Below are positions 33,461 through 42,700 of a DNA stretch of 64,000 nt, piece after piece. A program made the translations under genes and the position numbers. The DNA comes from Enterobacter kobei. GTDB taxonomy: Bacteria; Pseudomonadota; Gammaproteobacteria; Enterobacterales; Enterobacteriaceae. The notes beneath the pieces are model-generated. The model saw only the letters and a program-made list of their open reading frames with translations. It was not told the DNA's origin and ran no database searches. Numbering within the stretch: the stretch's first letter is position 1; each line of letters begins with the position of its first letter. The DNA lies in NCBI RefSeq assembly GCF_018323985.1, contig NZ_AP024590.1, positions 1,116,001 to 1,180,000 of the forward strand, given 5' to 3'.

Positions 33461-34327
33461 ATGGATTTTCCTAAAAATATAAATTTTAACCATATTTTTA
33501 TTATCGATCTTTTAAAGGATAATGAGTTTCAAACTGCGAGACGCCTTGATGATGATCTCTCAGTGTTTATTCCTTCAAGTCAACGAGTTTATCTAAAAAT
33601 AGCTTCAAAAGAGCAATTAATCAAAACTTTACTACATATTGAGTTGATGGAAATCCCCCAAGGAATAAAACCTATAATACATATAGAAGGACACGGTTCT
33701 GAACAGTCTCTTTCGCTGCCTAATGGAACTACGATCAGATGGGGTGAATTGTATGAAGTTCTTTCAAAGATAAATTTTGCGCTTAACAACACATTGATTC
33801 TATTTATTGCTACATGTTATGGTTTTCATTATATTAATACATTGAATATCTTAACGCCGACGCCTACATATTGCCTAATTTCCCCTTCCAAAAGTATTGA
33901 ATTCGGTGGTATAGAAAGCGGAGTTGCAGTTTTTTATAAAAATCTTTTTATAACAAAAGATCTTGATATATCTATAAATAATCTGATGGAGCATGACAAT
34001 ACTTTTGATTTTTATTATTCAGACCGCTTTTTCATTGGTTTAATGATTAATTATTTTAAAGAAGGACATTACGGAAAATCATCTAGACAAAGATTGGAAA
34101 GATTATTGAGCGAAGCATTTAATAGGGATGAATCGGAAGGTTGCATTTTAGCCAGGAATGAGAGGCGTGCTGTTCTTTCCCAAAGGCGGAAATACGCTAA
34201 AAAATTTATCAAGTCCGAAAACTCTCGCTTTGATATATATAAAAGAAACTCATTAAAATTTCTAGGGAACTATGACAAAGAAATATACGATGAAATAATG
34301 AAGGAGGTTAAGCTAAAAATAAAATAA
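33461..34327 (+). CDS. Caspase/CHAT-like putative cysteine protease
   Basis: 288 residues from the ATG at 33461 (AAAGAGA before it); a GTG at 33416 would add 15 residues but has no ribosome site. The central part has the layout of caspase-fold (CHAT/C14-like) proteases: a strand then IHIEGHGSEQSLSL with candidate catalytic His78, a helix with WGEL, and a strand LILFIATCYGF with candidate Cys119, 41 residues later. The N-terminal region (about 1-60) and the basic C-terminal 100 residues (RRAVLSQRRKYAKKF) match nothing I recognise and may be partner or target-binding parts. The gene is very A/T-rich and lies in an ssrA island beside a HEPN gene. A defence role is inferred. Confidence 0.65.
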   Translation: MDFPKNINFNHIFIIDLLKDNEFQTARRLDDDLSVFIPSSQRVYLKIASKEQLIKTLLHIELMEIPQGIKPIIHIEGHGSEQSLSLPNGTTIRWGELYEVLSKINFALNNTLILFIATCYGFHYINTLNILTPTPTYCLISPSKSIEFGGIESGVAVFYKNLFITKDLDISINNLMEHDNTFDFYYSDRFFIGLMINYFKEGHYGKSSRQRLERLLSEAFNRDESEGCILARNERRAVLSQRRKYAKKFIKSENSRFDIYKRNSLKFLGNYDKEIYDEIMKEVKLKIK

Positions 34328-34481
34328 CAATACGCCTTTCTAAAAAAACAAATTCTTTCAGTGCGAAGATAATAGTATGAATTGAAAGGTGATAAATATA
34401 ATACCCGCATAATTATCTTAAGTATTTGTCATGTTTCAGCAAATGATAAAATTTAATGATGTTTGTATAGTAATTTATACG
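34328..34481. other. Convergent spacer between the two island genes
   Basis: 154 A/T-rich bases between a plus-strand and a minus-strand gene. No strong terminator hairpin with U tract was recognised. Confidence 0.35.
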
Positions 34482-35237
34482 TTAAGAAAATATCCTTTTT
34501 GCTTCAGCTGCGTCTGTGTACTGTTTGATTGACGTAACAAATTGTGTGATAGTGTTTATAGCCTTATTTACTGAGGAATAACTCAAATCATGCTCAGTTT
34601 CATCCGTTGTAAAACCGTTGCGGTGCACTATATCATGTCTAACATCTATAATATCTTTCATATCTGCGATTAAAGCCGAAACAGATTTTGAAAGAGGTTC
34701 GCCGATTACATTCTCATATAGAGACACTGTTTTTTGAATATGATGATAGCTATAATCCTTTGCGAGTTTTTGTAAAGTGAATTTTGTTACAAAGTCATCA
34801 TTTTTATAAAAGTCGATTAATGAAAATTTTGCATTTTTAAGCTCTGGAACATTTTTAATAGCATTTTCAAGGTAATGGGTATTACTCAGAATAATTCCAC
34901 GAAGCATATCACCGAGACAAGATTCCATAAGCGTCACCGCAAAAGAATAATTCATCTTTAAGACAATACCAGACGATCCTTTTTTAAGGTTGTTTTTAAC
35001 ATCTAAAATTTGAGAATGAAACGAGTCATAAGCTTTTTGTTTTTTTGTCCATGTTATTTCTGATTCATAATCCCAGTCATCATCATCTGGAAAATCAATC
35101 CTGTTTTCATATTCATCTTGTAATGATTGCCATTCCTCATCGCCTTCTTCCATGAAAAGACTACCACGTTCAGTTATCCACTCACGCATTTCCTCATCAG
35201 CTTGAATATCATCTAAATATCTTTTTGTTAGACTCAT
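34482..35237 (-). CDS. HEPN-domain protein, putative RNase
   Basis: 251 residues. The C-terminal half has the HEPN pattern: helix SFAVTLMESCLGDMLRG, then helices with conserved acidic residues, then DIIDVRHDIVHRNG, containing the Rx4H motif (Arg200, His205) of catalytic HEPN nucleases, followed by a long final helix. It resembles the RiboL-PSP/MAE_28990 HEPN type. The N-terminal 80 residues are very acidic (EEGDEEW, DFPDDDDWDYESE) and may mimic nucleic acid or bind a partner. No membrane segment. A/T-rich like its convergent neighbour. HEPN proteins are frequent toxins or effectors in anti-phage systems. A non-catalytic role remains possible. Confidence 0.7.
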   Translation of the reverse strand: MSLTKRYLDDIQADEEMREWITERGSLFMEEGDEEWQSLQDEYENRIDFPDDDDWDYESEITWTKKQKAYDSFHSQILDVKNNLKKGSSGIVLKMNYSFAVTLMESCLGDMLRGIILSNTHYLENAIKNVPELKNAKFSLIDFYKNDDFVTKFTLQKLAKDYSYHHIQKTVSLYENVIGEPLSKSVSALIADMKDIIDVRHDIVHRNGFTTDETEHDLSYSSVNKAINTITQFVTSIKQYTDAAEAKRIFS

Positions 35238-35657
35238 AAGATTCCCATAATGTTATAAATGAGTATTAATTTATGATATGAGTGGAAATCTTCTTCAGTA
35301 TCCATAATGCCTAAGGTAACCCTCAGGTACCTGTAAAGTAAAATATGGTAAGAGAAGATCATGCTTGCAACCCTTATGCAAGCCACGCGCAATTATTCAG
35401 GTGACGATCCAAGGAAAGAAAGCACAAAATAATATAATTTCATTGTTTATCAAAAACAAGGGGTTAAAGGTTTTAACCGGTAATTATTGATGAGGTTCAC
35501 AGTATTTTGCTTGGTAAACTGGTGAATGGTTATGTCATGTAAAGATTTGTAGCTCGTCTCTGAGCTAAAGAAAACGGAGTCTGATTGTGCGGCCGTGAGC
35601 ATCACCAGTGTATATTCCGATAAGCTACCTTAGGGTGTTATGTCGATTTGAATGTAC
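35238..35657. other. AT-rich flank of the island next to ssrA
   Basis: About 420 bases with no convincing gene and no integrase fragment. An inverted repeat GCTTGCA (35363-35369)/TGCAAGC (35377-35383) lies upstream of the HEPN gene and could be an operator or an accessory recombination site. Confidence 0.4.
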
Positions 35658-35685
35658 AAAAAAGCCCGCTGATGCGGGCTTTTTT
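35658..35685. terminator. Bidirectional terminator downstream of ssrA
   Basis: AAAAAAGCCCGC, loop TGAT, GCGGGCTTTTTT: a perfect 12-bp inverted repeat with A and T tracts on both sides, 126 bases past the tmRNA 3' end. Confidence 0.88.
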
Positions 35686-35810
35686 GTCACTTGGGAGCCG
35701 CGGCTCCTTTGCGTATCCTTTTTGGTCACGTTACTGTCTGGTCAGAGTCCTACCGTGATACCTAACTTCCTGTTTTTAAAGGTGCTGTCCTTGCACTGTC
35801 CAATCATGAT

Positions 35811-36173
35811 TGGTGGAGCTGGCGGGAGTTGAACCCGCGTCCGAAATTCCTACATCCTCGGTACTACATGCTTAGTCTGTCTTTACATTCACCTGCCAGC
35901 TGCGAACAGACACGCCACTGACAAACTAGCCTGATTAGTTTTAACGCTTCAACCCCAGGCAGGGCATCCACGCGATCTCTTTTGGGTTTGACCTCTCTTG
36001 ATCCCCGTCCTAAGAGCGGAGGCTAGGGAGAGAGGGCTCTTAGCAGGTTATTAAGCTGCTAAAGCGTAGTTTTCGTCGTTTGCGACTATTTTTTTGCGGC
36101 TTTTTACGAGGCAAACCGCCCCTCGGCATGCACCTTGGGTTTCGCAAATCCCGTCGAATCCAGAATCAGCCCC
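35811..36173 (-). ncRNA. ssrA: Transfer-messenger RNA
   Basis: 363 bases, the same length as in E. coli. The 5' end reads GGGGCTGATTCTGGATTCGA and the 3' end ...CGGGAGTTGAACTCC-type T arm, closing in AGCTCCACCA with CCA encoded. The tag frame at 36051-36083 encodes ANDENYALAA followed by TAA, matching the enterobacterial degradation tag (first Ala comes from the charged tmRNA). It rescues stalled ribosomes with SmpB, whose gene lies 17.7 kb to the right. Its 3' end is the attachment site of the adjacent island. Confidence 0.98.
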
Positions 36174-36187
36174 AATGTGTTGAACAC

Positions 36188-36193
36188 AGTATA
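36188..36193 (-). promoter_or_regulatory. ssrA -10 element
   Basis: TATACT on the minus strand 15 bases before the mature 5' end, as in the E. coli gene. The -35 is weak (GGTGTG at 36211-36216). Confidence 0.6.
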
Positions 36194-36437
36194 ACAGATT
36201 TTTGACACGGCACACCAGTCCATATGCCTGCAACTTACGTGTGGCCCGCGTTTGCTCAAAGTGTGAACAGCGCGTGATGTGTGATGTGTAAGCGTCACTT
36301 CATTTGTCTGAAGCACCCCTGAATATAAAAAATTAAAAACAAAGATTAATCGAAAATAAAGTAATACATGATATATCCTGATTTAAATTTACAATCAACT
36401 TACATTATATGAATTTAAAGTAATCACGGGTGATTTC

Positions 36438-36469
36438 ATTTAAGTACTGCTTAACCTTTATTTAAGTAC
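36438..36469. repeat. Direct repeat ATTTAAGTAC x2, 22-base period
   Basis: ATTTAAGTAC at 36438-36447 recurs at 36460-36469. A spacing of 22 bases (two helical turns) places both on one DNA face, as for a dimeric or cooperative regulator, about 280 bases before the adhesin start. Confidence 0.5.
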
Positions 36470-36582
36470 CTCAGGATATATTCTCTTAAAGAAAAAAATA
36501 TGTATAAATTTGTGATATTAGAATTTGCCAATTTGGGAAAAGTCATTATATATTTTAAACAGATGATTTTCGTAGTTCTGCA

Positions 36583-36717
36583 ATGGATGAAACATCGAAA
36601 CCAATAAATATCAATGATTTACCTCATAAAACGCTCCCAAATCTTACCCGAGCTCAATTCTGCCAGATAATTTTGGCTGCCATTGGCTTATCCAAAATAA
36701 ATTCGTCAGGTGCGTAA
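36583..36717 (+). CDS. Possible 44-residue leader peptide before bapA
   Basis: ATG at 36583 opens MDETSKPININDLPHKTLPN..., closing at 36717, 31 bases before the adhesin ATG. There is no clear ribosome site, and the sequence is of no known family. It could be a translated leader or chance. Confidence 0.2.
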   Translation: MDETSKPININDLPHKTLPNLTRAQFCQIILAAIGLSKINSSGA

Positions 36718-36748
36718 TAACAGGCACTTGCTGCAAGAGGAATATAAT

Positions 36749-39700
36749 ATGGCGCCGAAAAATGGCCTTCCAGGATCCGTGGATATTATAAATCAGAAAA
36801 CCGGCGATGTGGTGATGGAATATCCGCAAAATGCGGATCGCGTCGTTAATCTCTCGCAGACAAGTGTGGTGCGCGTAAATGCTTCTCCCGCCTCGGTAAA
36901 TTTTTACGAGCGCGAAGGAAATGACCTGATCGTCCATATGAAAGATGGCTCGACGGTACGCTATCAGAAGTTCTTTTTCCTGGATGAAAATGGCCTGCAC
37001 AGCCAACTGGTGTTTGAGGACAATCTCGGCGCGCATCAGGCCGTGTTCCCGTTCGCGTCTGAGGCCGGGCCGCTCACTGCCGAGGCGATAGTGCCAGCGA
37101 TGGCCGATGTTGCGGTCGGTTCCTTGATCGGCGCAGGCGGTATTTCAGCGCTGGCCGTGCTGGGCGGACTGGCGGCGGTAGGCGGTATCGTGGGCGTCGC
37201 CGCGGCATCCAGTGGAGGTGGCGGCGGTGGGAGTGATAATGATAATAACAATGGCGGTACCACGCCGCCAGACGGAGGCACCACACCACCGGGTGATGGC
37301 GGTAGTCCTACGCCACCGGATGGTGGCGGCACAACCCCGCCCGATGGCGGTGGCACAACTCCGCCTGATGGTGGTGGTACTACGCCGCCGGACGGTGGTG
37401 GCACAGCGCCGCCAGTCGAATCAACCCTGACGGTAGATCCGCTAACGGAAGATAACCTGCTCAATCTGGAAACCGTATCGCTCAGTCAGGTTCTGAGTGG
37501 CTCAACCCAGGCTGAAAATGCCGGTTGCCTGATTACCGTTATGTGGGGCGACAGCGTCTGGACTACCACGGTCAATGATGATGGCTCCTGGGCCTTAGTC
37601 TTTCCGCCGGAAGTCCTGCAAAGCTTTTCACAGGGCCAGAGCTTACTGCGAGTGCGTCTGGTGGATAACCGCGGGACCGCTCTTGAAGCCGCCATGCCGG
37701 TCATAGTTGATACCATCCCGCCCGCGCTGGATCCGGTCGAATTTGTGCCCAACCGTATCTTCGACAGCTCACAGCTTAACGGCGATAAGATCCTGCGTGG
37801 CTACTCTGAAGCGGCTGACGAAGGTAGCACTGTCTTAATCACCCTTAACGGTAAAACCTACAGTGCGATTGTCGACAGCAGCGGCAACTGGCAAACCTCG
37901 ATCCCACTGGCGGATCTGCAGGCGCTTGCCGATGGCGATAGCTACACCATCACCTACGAAATCACCGATCTGGCGGGTAACGTTACCACCAGCAGCAGCG
38001 ATTTTACGGTCAACCTGACCGCACCGATCATCACCGTTAATCCACTGACCGGCGATGATGTCCTCAACAATGCGGAGATCCAGCTGGATCAAGTCCTCTC
38101 CGGCACCACGGAAAACATTGCTGCCGGTCAGACGGTCACCATTACGCTCGGCGGGCAGACCTGGTATGCGGTAGTGCAGGGGGATGGTAGCTGGAGCGTG
38201 ACGCTGCCGTCAGGCGATCTGCTGGCGCTGGGCAACGGCCCTGGTACTATCACCGTCAGCGTGGTGGATAAAAATAACCAGACCATTACCAGCAATCATC
38301 CGATTACGGTGGATACTGCGCAGAGCGGTATCGCCATCGCGATTGTCTCAACCGATGACTATCTCAACGCTGCCGAAGCGACGCAGCCGCTGGAAGTGCG
38401 CGGTGTGACCACCGTGGTTGGCCCCTCGGTATCCGTGCTGGTGGAATTTAACGGTAAAACCTACACCGCCGTGGTGGATAACGCGGGCTACTGGAGCGCC
38501 GTGATCCCGGTCGCCGATCTGGCGGAGCTGAAAGACGGTCCGCGTCAAATCACCGCGACCGTCACGCTCGGCACCCAGAGCGCGTCCGACGAACATATTC
38601 TGCACGTGGCGATCAACCATGTGCCGCAGCCGACGCTCTCCACGCCATTTGTCGATGGGATCCTGAGCGCCGCTGAGCGCGACATCCCGCAGGCGATCAG
38701 CGGTAACACCGGCATCAGCGGTGCCGGACAGAAAGTCTCGGTGCTGCTGGGGGGGAAAACCTACACCGCTACCGTCGACAGCGACGGTAACTGGGCGATC
38801 ACCGTACCGCCTGCCGATTTACAGACCCTGCCACAGGGTTCGGTGTCGATGATCGTTAACGCCTCGGATGCCGCCGGTAATAACGCAACGCTGCCGGCCA
38901 GCGCCATTGTCGATACGCTGGCACCGGATCTGGCGGTACTGCCGATCTCCGGTGACGGGCGTCTGGGCGTTGAGGATTTGAACATTGCACAGGCGCTGAG
39001 CGGTATCTCCTCGATGAGTGAGGCCGGTCAGCCGATCACCGTGGTGCTGAATAACAAAACGTACACCACAACGGTGGGCAGCGACGGTAACTGGAGCATT
39101 ACGCTGCCATCAGCCGATCTCCAGCAACTGGTGAACGGCGCGAACGTGGCGACGGTTACGCTCACTGACGCCGCCGGTAACGCGCGCGTGGTTGAGCAGA
39201 CCATTAACGTCAAAACCACGCAGCCGACCGCCACCGTCACCTCCTTTGCCGGGAATAACGGGCTGGATGCGGCGGAAATCAAAACCGATCAGCTGTTACG
39301 CGGTACCACTACCGATGCCGAGCCGGGCAGTCGGGTGACGGTAACCCTTGGCGGAAACAGCTGGCATTCAGTGGTCGCCAGCGACGGCAGCTGGACGATG
39401 TTGATCCCGTCTGGCAGCCTCCATCAACTGTCGCCGGGGGTAAATACGGCGCAGGTGAGCATTACCGATATTTACGGGCAGACGGCGAACGACACCTATA
39501 CGGTAACGGTCGAGAGCGCCTCGACGGCGGTGGCGATCAGCATCATCTCCGGCAATGACTATATCGGCGTACAGGAAGCGGCGGGCGTGGTCACCATCAG
39601 CGGTACCAGCGCCGGGCTGCCGCTGAATACCGAAGTGCAGGTGCTGGTAAACGACACCACCTATAAAGGTTTTGTCGATGCGAACGGTAACTGGAGTATT

Positions 39701-42700
39701 GCGCTGGCACCTGGCGCACTGTCCGGTTCTGTGGATGGCCCGCTGACCGTGACGGCCACGGCGGTAGTCAATGGCGTGACGGTAAGCGACATCCATACCG
39801 TTAACCTGATCCTTAATGCACTGCCGCAGGCGAGCAACGATCCACTGTTTGGCGACGGCGTACTGAACGGCAGCGAAATTCAGCAAAACCAGACAATTAC
39901 TGGCGACACCGGTGTGGCCGGGCCGGGGCAGACGGTGAGCGTCAATCTTGGCGGTAATACTTATACCGGCACGGTCAACGAGAACGGGCAGTGGAGCGTG
40001 ACTATCCCGTCCGGCGCGCTCAACGGCTTAACCAATGCAAATTCGCCGCTGCCGGTCACGGTGACGGTCACCGATATCGCGGGCAATACCGACACCAGCG
40101 CGCCGATCAACGTCAATATCGACGTTGTGCCGCCGGTGCTGAGCTTCGATCCGTTTGCTGCTAACGATATTCTGAACCTGGCAGAAGCCGGGGCAACCCA
40201 GACGCTTTCCGGCGTCGCCAGCGGCGCAGGGGCAGGGCAGCCGGTAACGATAGTGCTCAACGGGCAGACCTATAACGCCACCACCGGTGCAAACGGCGTC
40301 TGGTCGGTGGATATTCCCTCGTCAGCATTGCAGGCGCTGCCGGACGGCCAGGCGACCTTTACCGTAACGGTGACGGATGCGGCGCAAAACAGCACCACCG
40401 CCAGCCATAACATCAGCGTACGCATCGATCCGCAAAAACAGCCGCTGCTGACTATCGATCCGGTAGCGGGTGATAACGTCATTGATGCCGCCGAACGCGG
40501 CGAAACCATTACCCTGACCGGTAAAGTCTTTAACGTCGAAGCGGGCCAGACGGTCACCGTTACCCAGGGCGCGTCCAGCTGGACAGGCACGGTTGGTACC
40601 GACGGTAAATGGCAGGTCACTATTCCGCAGGGCGATCTGGCGGGGCTGCTGGACGGCAACTACGCGCTGGTTGTGCAGGTCAGCGATGCGGCAGGCAACA
40701 GCACTAGCGCGAGCCGTCCGTTTAGCGTGGATTCCACCGTCAGCGCTATTTCCGTTTCGCCACTGACCGGCGATGACCGGGTTAGCGTCAGCGATATCAG
40801 CAATGGCCTGCTTATCAGCGGCAGTTCGGTGGGGCTGGCGGAGGGTACACCGGTCACCGTGACCCTGAACGGTAAGCTTTATGAAACCGCCGTTGGCACT
40901 GGCGGGGCGTGGAGCCTCACCATTCCGGCAGAAGACGCGCGCGCCATCAGCGATGGCAACGTCACGCTGGCGGTATCAGCGCAGGAGAGCGACGGTACCA
41001 TCGTCAACAGCAGCCATGTGTTCACTATTATCACCCATGACCTGCCTGTGGTGTCCATGAACCTGCCCTTTACCGATGGCATTATGAACGCCAGTGAAGC
41101 GTCGGCGGGCGGTACCCTGAGCGGCTCGACCGGCGTCAGCGGTGCCGGTCAGCAAGTCCAGGTGCAGATCGGTTCCGGTGCGCAGGCGCAGACGCTGACC
41201 GCCACCGTCGATGCTAACGGCAACTGGTCGGTGAACGTACCGTCAACGGTGCTGAACACCTTAGCGGACGGCACCGTGCCGGTGGTGATCACCACCACCG
41301 ATGTGGTGGGTAACCCGGCGGTGCTGGAAAGCAACATTGTGGTGGATAAAACCCCGCCGGTGCTCACCGTGGGTGCGGTGGGCGGGGACGGCATTGTTAA
41401 TGCCGCCGAAGCGGCAGGCCCGATGGTGATCACCGGCAGCGCCACCCCCTACGATCCGGCGCAGCCGCAAACCGTGGTGGTGCAGATCAACGGCCAGATC
41501 TATAACGCGCTGATCCAGGCGAATGGCGACTGGAGCGTCACGCTGCCTGCCGGGGCGCTGAACGGTATCCCGGATGGTCCGGTCAGCATGACGGTGGTGG
41601 CTACCGACAGCGCGGGCAACATCTCCACCCAGAAACCGACCTTTACCCTCGACGCCTCGCCGGTGAATGCGCCGCAGGTGACGATGAACAGCATTTCAAC
41701 GGATAACTACGTCAACGCCAGCGAAGCTGGCACGCCGCTGGTGGTTTCCGGCTCAACGGTGAACGTCGAAGCCGGGCAGACGGTGACCGTCACGCTGAAC
41801 GGTATCGGCTATCCGACCACCGTACAGCCCGATGGCAGCTGGAGCGTGTCGATCCCGGCTAACGCCCTGGCCGCCGTGCAGGACGGCGTGCAGCCGATCC
41901 TCGTTACCGTCAGCGATGCGGCGGGCAACGTCGATGACGCTACGCAGAATGTCACCTTTATTGCGCAACCGGCCAGCCAGCCGACTATCACCATCGACAG
42001 CGTGGCGGACGATAACGTGATCAACGATGCGGAAAGCGGCAATGCCGTCCCGGTCACCGGCACGTCGACCGGGCTGGCGCAGGGCGCCGTGGTCACCATC
42101 ACTCTCATACCGGGCGGCGGCATCTATACCGGTACCGTGGGCGCTGACGGCACGTGGTCAGTACTGGTGCCTGCAAATGTGGTCAGCGGACTGACAGATC
42201 AAACCTATACCGTGACCGCAACCGCCAGCGATGTCGCCAATAACTCGGCGAGCAACACCCAGCAGGTGCGCGTCGATACCGTCGGGCCGGATATTAACCT
42301 GAACAGCAGTTTCCTGTCCGATGGGCTGATTAACATCAGCGAATCCGCCACCGTGCAGACCCTGAGCGGCACCACTACGCCAGGCTCCATCGTATCCCTT
42401 GCGATCAACGGCACCTTTATTGAAACCCGCGCCGACCAGGCAGGGAACTGGAGCATTGCCATTCCGGCTGAAGAGTTGCAGGCGCTGCCGCAGGGCGTGT
42501 CCTCGCTGACCCTGACCGCGACGGATCCGGACGGTAATCTCTCCAGCCAGCCGTTACCGATTAACGTTGGCAACACGACGCTGCCGACCATCACCATCAA
42601 TAATTCGCTGGTGCTGAGCGACGGCATGGTGAATACGATTGAAGCCGCCGGGCAGAGCCAGATCACCGGGACGTCTACTGGCCTGCCGGTGGGGGCGACC

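Larger units (their letters stand above)
36194..36748. promoter_or_regulatory. Upstream region of the bapA-like gene
   Basis: About 550 bases, A/T-rich from 36320 to 36600. It contains the direct repeats at 36438 and 36460 and a weak 44-codon frame at 36583-36717. The promoter of the adhesin operon is expected here. Confidence 0.6.

Noticed and set aside
35608..35832. 74-codon plus-strand frame beside ssrA
   Set aside because: It runs through the bidirectional terminator and into the tmRNA 3' end, has no ribosome site and no similarity.
36051..36233. 60-codon minus-strand frame ending ANDENYALAA
   Set aside because: It is the tmRNA itself read as protein; only the short tag frame is translated, by trans-translation.
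37255..37420. Short tandem repeat mistaken for a CRISPR or VNTR array
   Set aside because: It encodes the TTPPDGGG linker of the adhesin, is in frame and has no spacers. Length variation among strains is possible but cannot be seen here.
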